NCBI GenBank assembly: GCA_008477525.1
Contig: SPDT01000004.1
Location: 4,588,001 to 4,652,000 of the forward strand
Direction of reading: 5' to 3'
From: Hypomyces perniciosus
Taxonomy: Eukaryota > Ascomycota > Sordariomycetes > Hypocreales > Hypocreaceae
Length of the DNA: 64,000 bases
Each line of letters begins with the position of its first letter. The first letter of the stretch is position 1. The position numbers and the translations under genes are program-made. The notes under the pieces were generated by a model. It saw only the letters and a program-made list of their open reading frames with translations, did no database searches and was not told the DNA's origin. Positions 21,700-32,849 of the stretch are shown here, piece by piece.

Positions 21700-24600
21700 A
21701 ATTGTTTTGTTTGTTTTATTATTTACGTCCACTAAGTAAGCTAGTTACACAAATCCCTTATGGGCAATAGGACGTCAGGAGCCGGCGGCTTGCGCCGCTA
21801 TTCGCTGAGTTTCAATTTATAAAGGAAAAAGGGTCAGTCTAGGTAATGTCAATCTGTTTCCGCCAGGGGAGGGCCATAAAAGTCCGCTTCCTCTACTAAT
21901 TTCTAGAAAGCTTTACTTCCTATAGGTCTAAGTAGGTAAAAGAGGGGGGTTTCTTTTAAGGGGATATCTAGGAGGAAAGGCCTGACTATTTTATATTCTG
22001 CGAAATAGCTTTATCTCTTTAGTTCGCTGCATTTATAGACAGACTCTCTATTGTACTTAAAGCGTTTATAGTATTTTTAGAAGTCCCTATATCCTGATCT
22101 TTCTGCTAGAAGCTTGTAGAGGATAAAGCGTAGGAGCTTAAATTCCAGGGGGGAAGCTGGGGCCTTAAATCCCTATTATTCATAGCCCTCCAGGGTCTTG
22201 CTGAGCCAGTCTTATTCCCTTACCTCCGCGACTTCTTCTTTAATCTATTTTTTAATATATATAATTATAGCCCAGTTCTATAGCGCAGCAGGGAGGGCCG
22301 CGCCTCATTTAGCTAAACAGTTAGCTTATTTATTGCCTATAATATCCTTATATCCTAAAACCTATAAAATAAAAGTCCTATAAGGCAAAATACTTTATAC
22401 TAGTTTCTGGAAATATATATATACTCTTTATATAAAAGGGGGGGGCTTACTAAGCAGCCTATTAATAACTAATAAGTTATTTAGGAAAAGGTAGGCTGTT
22501 TAAATTGTGCAGTCTTCCTTTATATATCTAGCTATTAGCTTTATAGCCTTTAAAGCAGCCTATACCTTTATATTATAGACCTTTACGTTATTAAAGCGTT
22601 TAATATTTATAGTTACTTTTACTTTATAATAAACAACTACTCTTCAGCTTATATTCCCTTTAATTTAAGATTTATTAAAGTAGGCTAAAATTAAGTAAAG
22701 GGGGAAAGATTTAATTATCTTTAAGTATTTCTTTACTGTATTTAATTTACCTATACCTTTTAAGTTAAAACTAGGGAGAATATATAAGGACTTTTTAGCG
22801 AAGAGTATAGGTTTAATAGTCTTGCTAATTAGGGCAGCAGTACGCTAAAGTCTAGTTTATAGCAGTTAAGGAAGGAGTTTCTTGTTAATATATTAACTGA
22901 TTAGGTAATCCCGATTTAGTCCTACAAATCTTGCCGCGCACCTAAATTAGGCTTAGGCTAAAGTAATACTAGCTAGGGGGACCCCTAATTCTTTATATAA
23001 GATAGGAATACTTATAGTCTTCTAGACTAAAAGGACTGCGTTTACTGCAGCCTTAAAGGCTTTATTTATTTTATTTACTAGGCTAAATACTTTTATATTT
23101 ACCTGTTTAATAAAATTAGTTTACAACTATTATTTATACCTTAACTACTATACTTTTATTCTATATAGGGCAATAGGGAAGATATAGGCTTTTGCAGCCT
23201 ATACTATAGCCTTAAAAGGTAAGCCTTTTTAAGTTTTATTAAGCGACTTAAAGAAATTAAAGACTTTATATACTTTGCCTATAAATATCTTTATATATTT
23301 CTTAAAAGAAAGCTTTAAGTTAAGGTAAACCTTTAGCTATTTATTAAATATTTTTTTTAAGCTAGACTAGTTTCCCTTTTATTATAATACCTTTTTTATA
23401 TATTTAGCCTTTTATATAGTAAAAGTATAGTAATTTAGCCTTAATATAATTAAAGGATACTATATTTTTTACTCCTTACTTTAGTATTTTATTAAACGCC
23501 TACTATATAAAGGTAACTGTCTTTTAAGTAAACCTGCCTATAATAAATATAATAATATTATTAGTATATTTAAAGTAAAACTGTTAATCTTTAAATTAAA
23601 AGATTAGGCTAAAGTATAGTATTAATATAATAAGGGAAATAAAAGACCCCTATAAAGTACTGCATTTAAAGGCAAAGTCCAGTAAATTAATTTTATCTCT
23701 TTTATAAATAAAAGCAGTTTTATTATTTATAAAAGACTCTGCCTATTTTATAAACTAGATAGGCTAGCCTTATTACTTAAATTATAAAACTAGTTTATTT
23801 TTTATAATAATATTAAAGGCCTTAAAGATATTAAAGGTAAATAAAGTTATAACCTCCCTTTTATTTAAGGCAACTTTAATATTGTAAATTAAGCAGGCAA
23901 TTAAATCTATAGCTGCTCTTTTAAAGAGGGCTTTAAAATACTACTTTAAAAAGATTTTATATTTAAATGCTAAAAAAGATACCCTTTTAGTAAATAGCCT
24001 TTTAAGGCCTTTTCTTATATAGGAAAATAGTAAAATAGGCTTAAAAGCTTTATAGGTTATATAGTTAGGTTTATTTAGTTTAAGTATAATAGTAACTTTT
24101 ATATTTTTAAAAGGGAGGGGGTAATATTTTAGCTTAAAGTAGCCTTTAAAGAGGTTTATAATAAACTCTTTAATAGTAGGCTATATATAGTGTAAAAGGG
24201 TAATTAATATACTATTTATATTAAGTGCAGTATTCTTTACTTTAATTATAGCCTTTTTTACCTCCTCTTTAATAATTATTTTATTTTATAGTATTTAAGG
24301 GTTCTTTAATGCCTAAAGTTCCTATAAATTCTTAATATTTTCTTTTACTCCCTTTTACTGCAGTAGGCATTCCTTAAAAAAGGCTATTTACTCCCTAAGG
24401 TTTAAGATACTTTTATTGCTATCTATTAAAAAGGGGGGTTAAAACCAGTCTATAGCCTTACATAATTTAACTACCTACTAAATGCCCCTGCCTAGGCTAG
24501 CTTTAGCTATAACTTTATCCTAGTAATTGCATTTCTTATATTTAACTGTATTATACAGTATCTTCTTTGCCTTAATTTATTTATTAATTTCAGTAAGCGC

Positions 24601-27600
24601 TATAATAAAAGCTAAATAGGCTATCTAGTAGTCTTTATCCTATTAAAGGGTACTATATTTATTTTAATATCTCTTTTTACTCGTTAACTATATATAGTCT
24701 ATGAAAAGTCTCTAAAGTGCTTATATAGCTGCGTCTAGGTTTTCCTTAGTTAGGTTAATTATATTTACCTTTAAGAGGAGCTAGGTATATATATATATTA
24801 ACTAGCTAAACTCCTATAACCTTTTAAAAAGGATATATTTCTTTTCTATACTAGCTATTAGCTTAATAAAGTTTAAGAGTATAATAGTAACTATATAATA
24901 GTTTAAACCTATATTTAAATTTCTTACTATAGTTATTAATATAGGGCAGTTAAAGAAAATAAAGTTAATATATTTTTTAGAATCCTTTATAGGGGTATCT
25001 ATAAAAGTAGGGACTAGGTTATATTTATCCGCCTATTTAACTAGTCTATTGCCTATAGTATTTAAGATTTAGCTTAACTGCTACGTTTAATATAATGCAT
25101 TAAAGTCTTTTATAATAATTAAGTTTAAAGGGGGCTGACCCTACCTTTTAAAGGTTTCTATTATAGTATTAAAGGAAGCTTTGCAGTAAATATTAATAAT
25201 AATATAGCTGTAAACTTCTACCTAGTAAATACAGTTACTCTTTAATCCTAAAGGCAAGAGTTATTAATATAATAGATTTAATAATTTTTTAATATATATA
25301 AAAATAAAAGGTTTAGTCTCCTTTTAATTATTAAATAGGTTAAATATTTAAAAGTTAAGGTAAGATTTTATTTGTCTTTTAAATAATATAGTATCCTAGT
25401 AAATCTATAGTTTTTAAATAAATATAATATTAAAGCTATTTTTTTAGGTTAATAAAAGGGCTATATTATAATACTTTCCCTTTTTTTTTATATTAGCTTA
25501 AAAGATTTTTAAATTAAAATTCTTTTAGCAGTTTTAATAAAGACTATTATTTATAAACTAGACTTATAAGGTTTATCTCCCTTAAAGGATTCCTTTAAAG
25601 TATTATCTATAAAGTTATTAAAATTAATAACCTTTACTGTAAAGTAAGCTAATAAACTTTCTTTTAATAAACCATTTAGGATATTTATTAAATTAATTTT
25701 ATTTTAAAGGGGCTTTATTATAAAGGCAGGGGGTATTATCCTGCCTAGAGGGAAGGGTCTTTAAATCTAGGTCTTAAAAGCGGCAGGAGATCTAGCCAGG
25801 GTAGCTTAAAGAGCTCCTCCTTTAAAAGCGCCAGGTTTAGGCTTAAAGGTAAAAGGGGCAGGGTTCTTTTTCTAAAACTCCTAAATTTTAAGTTTTTTAA
25901 TACTTTTAAGTTATTCTTTAATAGTATATATTTTTATATTATCTTTAATAAATAAATATATATAGTAGTTTAAAGTATTAAATTAATAAAGTTTAAAGCA
26001 GTTAATATATTAAGTAAAGTTATTGCAGTTTTTATTTTCACTAGTATATTAAAAGGCAGGCTTATTATACTTTTTATAGTATATAGTTTTAATATACTTT
26101 TAAGGGTTATAAAAGCTAAAGTATTTATTATATTAAGTTACTGATACCTTTTAGGTCTAGAGCTCTGCTAAAGCTAAGCAGTTAAAGAGTTTAAAGTTTA
26201 TTTTAACTTCCTTTTTAAAAAAGATAAAGTAATAGTAAGTATTAGTAATCTCGCTAAAGGGGGCCTTTTAGCAGAAAATTAAAGGTTCTTTAAACCTAGC
26301 ATTCCCTTAGGCCTTAATTAAGACTAGCGCATTAATAGGGAAAGTGCTTAAAGTATTGGTATAGTATTTAAAAATACTTTATATAAAAAAACTCTTTTAT
26401 ATATATACTTGTTTAATCTTTAAGCTACTAGCCTTTATAGTTAAGCTTAAAGTAAGGATTTTCTATTTAGTTTCTTTATTATTAGTTTTTAATATAAAGC
26501 TTAACTTTACCTTTTAAAAATAAATAATATCTTTATTCTTAAACTTTCTAATTTTAATAATTTCCTATCTAGCCTTAATAGCAGTAATCTTCCTTTAATT
26601 ATAGTTTAAAGGGACTTAAAGGAAGATCCTATTATTAGGTTTCTTAAAAGTTATATTTTATTTAACTAATTTATTTTTTATAATAAAGGCTAGCCCTCTA
26701 TTATTTTATAAAATAAGTTTATTTTCTTTTCCTATTAAAAGATTTTTATTTATACCTTTAACTGTAACTATAGTTTATATAACTTACTTTAAGCTATTAA
26801 TTACTAGTAAGGCGCTTAGGTTAATTTAGGTTAAAGGGTAAAGTTTAGTTTATAGTTATTTATTATTTTAATAAGTTTTTTTATTAATTAGCTATATAGT
26901 TATTAATTAGGCTAAAAAGGGGTTCCTGCTTAACTTTTTAAAGTCTATAAAGGCCTTTAAAGAAAAGAGGCCCTTAAAAGTGTTAGTAAGCGCCTTATTT
27001 ACTTACAGGGCGGCCAAGAGATAGTATTTTCTTTAATATTTGGCTAGGCAGTCGTTAATAGCTTAAACTACTAAGAATAAAACTTTTTATCTAGCTCTCT
27101 AAATTGCATTAATTTTTTCGATCTATATAAAGATTTTATAAGCTGCAGTAGACTGCTTACTATTATTAAAGGCGGGTACTTTTATTAGCCTGCTTTAAAG
27201 GGAGGAAAAGAGGCCTTCCTAGATCCCTTTTAAGAAAAGAGAGATACTAGGTCTTATATTAAAGCTGAAATTAAGTCTAGGGATGTCAGTTTTAATGCGT
27301 TTATCGTCAATACAGCGTTTCTTAAGCGGAAGCGGGAGGACTATAGTCCCTCTTTATCCCAGGAGCAAAAGAGTGCCCTCTTTCTCGAGTCGCTAGATTA
27401 CTGCCCGCCTGGCGGCAGCGAGGTTCAATTATCCTTAGTTCGCTTAAAGTCTAATAGTATTCGCTATCTTTCTCTAGGTGCCTAGGAGGGGCGAGGGAGC
27501 GTTGTTGAGCTTATTTTTCTTAATAGCTAGTTAAGAGGTTGTGAATTTTGGTGAGTAGGCACCTAAAAGGTGGGGTACCTGTAGGTGTAGGAGGGAAGCT

Positions 27601-27605
27601 TGTCG
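21700..27605 (-). mobile_element. Tad1-like LINE, copy 1 (~5.9 kb, RIP-mutated), inserted in the hydrolase gene
   Basis: Non-LTR element on the minus strand; its 5' end is at 27,605 and its 3' A/C-rich tail (TTTGTTTTGTTTG on the plus strand) at 21,700. The 9-bp target duplication TATAATTTT lies at 21,691-21,699 and 27,606-27,614. Legible in the ruined reading are an RNase H domain (about 22,300-22,620, minus, with a GYKDIIGNK block equivalent to G..GI.GNE.AD) and the C-terminal Cys/His knuckle region (about 21,980-22,090, LLAERSGYRDF...). It is nearly colinear with copy 2 at 44,373-50,272. Stops are spread throughout, so it cannot move by itself. Confidence 0.9.
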
Positions 27606-28968
27606 TATAATTTTGAGCCTGGTATTCCAAAATAACCTCTTGACTCAACAATATCTCAGCAGCTGCCTTAACCTTGGAAACGTAATCCTCATGAGTTAGA
27701 TACAAGGCCTGCAGCTTGGAACCGCTGAATGGGTAAGTGTTACCAGATAGGCCATTATTGATACCATTGTATCCGGCCACGGGGACGGTAAGCTCTGGAA
27801 GACGGATTCCACCCTTGGTATTGCCATCAGCATCCCGAACGTAGTCCATCACTCCGCTTAAGTTGGTGGCCACCTCCATGTAAGGAAACGTCGGAGGCGA
27901 GTAGGCAGGGTCACGAATCCAGAGAGAAACGTGGCGGTAGATTGCGTCGAGAGTGGGCTGCCAGTTGACGACGCTGATATTGGTTGTATCTGGAAGGGGA
28001 GCAGGCATTCCATCTACCTCTCGCTGAGGGGCAAACCAAGTAAGGAATCCAAGGTTGGCATGCGACGAGCCCGTAAGTTCCCACTCACGGAAGTTGTGCG
28101 TGTTGGGTTGTCGAAGGTCACTTTCGGCATAGTGTAACGCTTCAGTCTCAGAGTTGATCATGAAAACGGGAATTTTAAGGTCGGTGCGGACCCTTGTGAA
28201 GACAGTGCGGCCATGTTGAGTGGGGAGAGGGTGAGCAGGCACAGGACTGAAATCGGAGGAAGCTCCAGCACAGATAGCCGGGATAATGGCATCGAATGAG
28301 CCATTCAAAGGCTGGACACCGTTGGTATAGCCCAAAACTCGGCTACCGGACTGAGAAGCTCCAACAAGGATAACGTGCTCAGGGATTAGACCACTTGTGA
28401 TCTTGCCGCTGCGCAGAATATTGGCAGCCTGACTGGCGATATCATAGGAAATAGCATCATCAGCGATGTTTAATGTTCCATATCGGACAGGGTCCCATTG
28501 GATGAGTCCCTGAGGGTCCGTTGCCGCGCCCTCAATACCAATGGCCTGGGTGTCGATACTAGCCCAGATGTAACCCCCTTCGTAGACGCCTGGAAGGTCG
28601 GCAGATGTAATGTCGAAGCCTCCAGAAACATTAATCCACTCAACGATGACATCGCCGTTGAACTTCTTGTCGTCCGCTGGGCGTCGGACGAGGATATGAG
28701 TCTTATAGGCAGCAGTGCTATTATAGGACAAGGTCCAATGGCCATCACTAGTCAAGTTACCGACGACATTGTACCGAATACCATCGCCACTGAGGAAAAA
28801 CTCTTCCTCGATGTAGCCGATCGAGGAGATATTTCCAGGAAAAGCGCTGAACGGGTGGCCTTTGGTTCCTCCTGTGATTGGGCCTTGGACTGCTGGGAGT
28901 CGACTGGCAGTGGCCGCGATAGCGCTGAGGCTAACGAGGAGGCCGATGGAGTTGAGAGTGCGGACCAT
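27520..28968 (-). CDS. Secreted alpha/beta hydrolase (Abhydrolase_10-like); C terminus replaced by LINE sequence
   Basis: 482 codons from Met at 28,968, chosen because it starts a clear signal peptide (MVRTLNSIGLLVSLSAIAATAS) and has a good context; an upstream in-frame Met at 29,052 exists. Landmarks: VEWINVSGG, WDPVRYGTL, the nucleophile elbow VGASQSGS (Ser205), acid candidates in NSETEALHYAESD (about 272-284) and SSHANLGF (His303). Several N-x-S/T sites fit secretion. The substrate is unknown; the family contains uncharacterised extracellular hydrolases. Residues 1-454 are native; the last 28 (from TSFPPTP) are translated from the 5' end of LINE copy 1. All presumed catalytic residues lie upstream of the junction, so activity may survive. 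Membership in the isocyanide cluster is uncertain. Confidence 0.85.
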   Translation of the reverse strand: MVRTLNSIGLLVSLSAIAATASRLPAVQGPITGGTKGHPFSAFPGNISSIGYIEEEFFLSGDGIRYNVVGNLTSDGHWTLSYNSTAAYKTHILVRRPADDKKFNGDVIVEWINVSGGFDITSADLPGVYEGGYIWASIDTQAIGIEGAATDPQGLIQWDPVRYGTLNIADDAISYDIASQAANILRSGKITSGLIPEHVILVGASQSGSRVLGYTNGVQPLNGSFDAIIPAICAGASSDFSPVPAHPLPTQHGRTVFTRVRTDLKIPVFMINSETEALHYAESDLRQPNTHNFREWELTGSSHANLGFLTWFAPQREVDGMPAPLPDTTNISVVNWQPTLDAIYRHVSLWIRDPAYSPPTFPYMEVATNLSGVMDYVRDADGNTKGGIRLPELTVPVAGYNGINNGLSGNTYPFSGSKLQALYLTHEDYVSKVKAAAEILLSQEVILEYQAQNYTTSFPPTPTGTPPFRCLLTKIHNLLTSY

Positions 28969-30634
28969 GATTGAGAGATTCTTTTTTAGTGTGATTGAAT
29001 GAATTGTCGATGCTTCTGTTGAACATTTCGGTGATCTGGAGTCGTGTTTCATAGACTCAATTACTCCTTTTTTTCTCTCCCATCAAGCACATCACTATTC
29101 AACTATCGTCTTCATGGTGGTCTATCAACAAAGTCTTTTGGAGGCCTGCCGTGCAATTGTCCCAGTAAGGAAATTATCACGACGGATGCCTAGCGCCGCT
29201 CCATCTCGTCGATCCGCCCCGCCATTAGGAGCCAAAGATCTGAGATAAAGTGAAGTTGTGCTCTCCGGCAACTAAGACTGCCGGACGCAGATGTCAGGGG
29301 GAGGCTGAACCAGGTGACGCTTTAATAATTCCGTAGTGAAAGAGTTGAAGATTGACATTCACCGCATCGGTGCCGAGGTAACGAACGAATTATCAATTTT
29401 GATAAAAGATACATAAAGTACTCTGCATACATAACGCTTCAAAGCGAATTGAAATACCCCTTTGCTGGGGGCAACCTCATAGTTAGACTGACTGCGCAAA
29501 ATTATATAGAACAGAATCGAATAGCAACTACAGCTAGGGTGTAGCTTTATTGCGCATCAAGTGAACCAGACCTCGAAGCTCGAATGCGGCCGCCGAATGC
29601 ACTTACTTGGCATACGGATCCTAGTCATCGGAAATATCTAGAATGTCCACACACCTAAAACCGATCTAGAAAAGTAACGGGTGTAACCTTGAATGAAGAA
29701 CCCATTGAGATTAACGTCAACTACCCTATTTAGGCGCATAATTACATGCATCCTGGCTCCGTTTACTCGAATACGGCCGTTGATCTTGAGCTCCGATTCC
29801 GAAGCGCCGTACATCAACCGCACCCCTCTTCAGCTATTAAGATTCGGTTAGAAGTATACACCCAACCCAGCTGCCTTATTCTGATAAGAGGATGCTGCTT
29901 GGGCTTGTGGCGTGACAAGGAAGGCTGTGGCATCGCCACGCCTGTTCTACCTCCTCTTACCTCTTTTTATCCAGTGGCTGTAGATTATATAGAGGACAAT
30001 AAATTCCCTTCCTGGCCCCTTTCCTCAATATCTAAACTCCTTCTTAATTATCTTCTAGGAGAGGTTGCTCGAGTGGTTAGATAATGCTGCAATCTAGAAT
30101 GCATACAGAGTTGATCCAGCAAACTCAATTAGTGTATCTAGCGGGATAGGTAACTGATATATGAGAATTTTACAGAGACAAGACAAGATGAGGGCCAAAA
30201 TACCAAGTTGATATCATAGGCATAAGAGGTATATTGGGAAGTGGCCAAAGCCGGAGGAAAATGATGTCAAGGTATCGCTTTCATGAACAAAATCAATCAA
30301 CACAACTTTCCAAACATGATAAGTGCTCATCTCATCTCTTTCATGACTGGCAAATACCCCTACAAAGCGATAAAATCTTCGTCATAGGGTCCATGCCGTT
30401 TCATAGTAGCCTCTCTGTCCCGTGATTTGGCTTTCGGGTGGAGATACATGAACTCGATGAAGTCAACTTAGATGAGTTTCCAGTTTCTTTCACCTTATCG
30501 AGTTCAAGCTACCCTAACAGGCACTAAGAGGCAGCATCAGTATTTTATCAACATGAGCCGCTGGTTAATTTATTTTTAAACAAAGATAGATTGTCTATCG
30601 TGCTTCCCTCAGCGACGGAAAATTTGCCTCACAT
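28969..30634. other. Intergenic region between hydrolase (5' side) and MFS transporter (3' side)
   Basis: Promoter of the secreted hydrolase at its left end; a single TGTGCTCT lies at 29,257-29,264. The middle (about 29,630-30,120) is ordinary sequence with weakly open frames of 60-110 codons that show no protein character. I see no further gene. Confidence 0.5.
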
Positions 30635-32386
30635 CTAGATGACCTGGCCCTTGACCTGCTTCAGGTTCTTGACGTCGGTATTTCGCCAGAGAGCAACGGC
30701 AATGAAGCCGCCGACCCAGATAGTCGTACCGGCAACCAACATCATTGACTGCGCATCGCCATATGCGTGTTGGATAGCAATTCGGGCCGGCGACCCGACC
30801 GGGTAACTAAGTTGAACGTCGAGCATTGCATAAATGCTGAGAAGATTTGGCAGTTCCTCAACCGGGAGGTATTCGGCAAGCTTGATCGGGAAGATGGACT
30901 GCCAAATCGCACCAGCAACTGTGAGGCCGATAGCGCCACCAACAGACGAGAACATAGATAAGATGGCCATAACAACGGCAATGTGCTGGTGAGATGAGGA
31001 GGACATTGCAGCGATCTGAGGGGTGATAATGATGATTCCCCCAGCAAAAGAGATGAAGATTTGGCACATAATAATGTAGCCAACACTCATATCAGGCTTC
31101 CTAAAGTAGATCATGAGGCCCATAAATAAGGTGTAAATAGGAATAGCGAAGTAAAGTGTGATGGCTTTAAAACGACCGGTATACCGAATGGCTACACCGG
31201 CGGCAATGGAAGATAGACTGCCCATAAGACCATAGATCTGGACGACATAGCTAGCCTTGGTAACATCTAGGTCATTGACGACCTGTAGGAAAGAGCTAAA
31301 GAAGCTATTCCAGCAGAAGAAACTGATAAAGAGAACGGTGCTCAGTGCGCACGAGCCAATCATATTGCGATCCAGCAGCAGTGAGTAAGGGATAAAGGTG
31401 ATGGGTGCAAAGAACCTTTCCCATACCGCAAACACCACCACGAGGACTACACCGAAAACCAGTAGACAGATGATCAGCGGCGATTTCCATCCCAGGGGCT
31501 GCAGAGCATAGAGGTTAAACGGCAATAGGAATAACGCCAGACCAGCCGTCAGTAGAAGAAGGCCAATGGCATCGAACTCGCGGCAGTGGTGCAAGAATGA
31601 TTGCCAGGCGGTTCTCGTTGACTTTTTCACCGTAATGACTCCCTGCTTTTTGGCCTTGAAGTAATTAAACATTAAAAGGCCAAACAAGGGAAGACACATG
31701 ACGGGGACTATGATGGAGAAGGCTCCAAAGCACCAGCCCCAGCCAGGGCCCTCAAGGAACGCTTGTGAAATGGGACCGCCCAGCCAGATAGTGATGATAT
31801 TAGCTGACGAGGTCAATGCCGTCATAAGGCCTCGATTGCGTAAACCCGTTGTGTCGGCGACGAAGATGTTGACAGTGTACAGGAGCGAGTTATTGCCCAC
31901 GGTCCAGAACACTTCAGCAGCAGCGTACATTTCCACGCTCGTAGTCGCCGCCATCATGATGAGGCCTATTGTTGTGATAAAAAGAGACATGGCATAACCC
32001 TGCGGTCGTCCGAAGACGTCGAGGATCTTCGCGACAGTCAGGTTGCATACTCCTCCGATGACGCTGCTGATGATGCCGACTGTGGGTGTGAGAGAATGTT
32101 CCTGGAAGGCTGAGGTGACAAAGGGGGTCAGCGCTGCTGCAGCGCCTTGCTGCATCAGAACAACAAAGTAGACGATCCAAATTAATACGTAGGCGACTAC
32201 GAGAGAGGTCTTGGACCAGACTGTAGCGATGGCTTCGACTTGCTGAACGCCGGCCTGGGCCTCCTTGTCGACAGCTTCTTCTTCATCTTGCGTTAAGCCG
32301 CCCACTTCGTGAGTTACTGCCTTTTGATCCTTTTCGTTGAATCCATCGGCATGGGGCGCCTCCGTCGGAGATTGAAGTCCGCCCAT
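30635..32386 (-). CDS. MFS transporter, siderochrome (Sit/Mir/ARN) type
   Basis: 583 codons, apparently intronless. A cytosolic acidic N terminus of about 60 residues precedes about 14 hydrophobic segments. Family landmarks are AYVLIWIVYFVV in the first segment, LDVFGRPQGY in the loop after segment 2/3 (MFS signature position), VWERFFAPITFIPYSLLLDR before the second half, and the C-terminal IAIQHAYGDAQ....GTTIW block. Proteins of this type take up ferric siderophores by proton symport or export related chelators at the plasma membrane. It is clearly paralogous to the transporter at 42,553-44,319 (shared LTPTVGI.SSV.GGV.NLT.AK, SYVVQ.Y, YIIMCQIFIS). In this cluster the cargo is more likely an isocyanide or its copper complex than an iron siderophore (inference). 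Two TGCTC-type sites lie upstream (32,553; 32,655). Confidence 0.9.
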   Translation of the reverse strand: MGGLQSPTEAPHADGFNEKDQKAVTHEVGGLTQDEEEAVDKEAQAGVQQVEAIATVWSKTSLVVAYVLIWIVYFVVLMQQGAAAALTPFVTSAFQEHSLTPTVGIISSVIGGVCNLTVAKILDVFGRPQGYAMSLFITTIGLIMMAATTSVEMYAAAEVFWTVGNNSLLYTVNIFVADTTGLRNRGLMTALTSSANIITIWLGGPISQAFLEGPGWGWCFGAFSIIVPVMCLPLFGLLMFNYFKAKKQGVITVKKSTRTAWQSFLHHCREFDAIGLLLLTAGLALFLLPFNLYALQPLGWKSPLIICLLVFGVVLVVVFAVWERFFAPITFIPYSLLLDRNMIGSCALSTVLFISFFCWNSFFSSFLQVVNDLDVTKASYVVQIYGLMGSLSSIAAGVAIRYTGRFKAITLYFAIPIYTLFMGLMIYFRKPDMSVGYIIMCQIFISFAGGIIIITPQIAAMSSSSHQHIAVVMAILSMFSSVGGAIGLTVAGAIWQSIFPIKLAEYLPVEELPNLLSIYAMLDVQLSYPVGSPARIAIQHAYGDAQSMMLVAGTTIWVGGFIAVALWRNTDVKNLKQVKGQVI

Positions 32387-32552
32387 TTATGAGATCTGAA
32401 GAAAGAGAAAATGCGACCCTCGCACTAAAAGTAAACAAGAAGAGGAGGATGGGAAAAAACGAAAAACGAGAAACAATTTGCTGAGTCCATGATTTCAAGA
32501 CCTATTTCTTCTGTAACCTCAAGGCAATTGTTTCGACAGGCTAAGCTAGAGT

Positions 32553-32661
32553 TGAGCAAGTTATCTGCAGAGCTGAGAGTCCCACTCAAGTGCAGCTCGC
32601 CGCATACACCCATGCTAGTATCCATAAGACATGCAGGCATGATTTTATCAAAAAGTGCTCT
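32553..32661. promoter_or_regulatory. Putative Mac1-like sites upstream of the minus-strand MFS gene
   Basis: TGAGCA (reverse of TGCTCA) at 32,553-32,558 and GTGCTCT at 32,655-32,661, about 170 and 270 bp before the start codon. The resemblance is to the copper-starvation regulator motif TGTGCTCA as I recall it for Aspergillus Mac1. Confidence 0.35.
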
Positions 32662-32849
32662 TGCCTGAGCTTACTACCAATCACAATTAGCTCGATTTAA
32701 CTCACTCAGCAAGCGTGTTCTCTCAAACGTATCGGAACAAATCAATTCTCTATAATGATGGTGACCAGGTGATGCCATAACTGTGAAATCTCCAATCTCA
32801 TTATACCTAGCCCTGTACTATAGAACCGCTAATTTTCTACCCTTGGAGG

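Noticed and set aside
22198..22383. 61-codon plus-strand ORF (and its twin at 44,993-45,175)
   Set aside because: Antisense to the RNase H region of the LINE copies; shadow frame preserved only because the DNA is homologous.
28498..28974. 158-codon plus-strand ORF
   Set aside because: Lies antisense within the secreted hydrolase gene, has no protein character, and is a shadow frame.
30058..30122. tRNA-like string (GCTCGAGTGGTTAGA followed by GAGTTGATCC)
   Set aside because: It resembles an A box and a degraded B box, but I cannot fold an acceptor stem or a proper anticodon arm. At most a tRNA-derived SINE head or a chance match.
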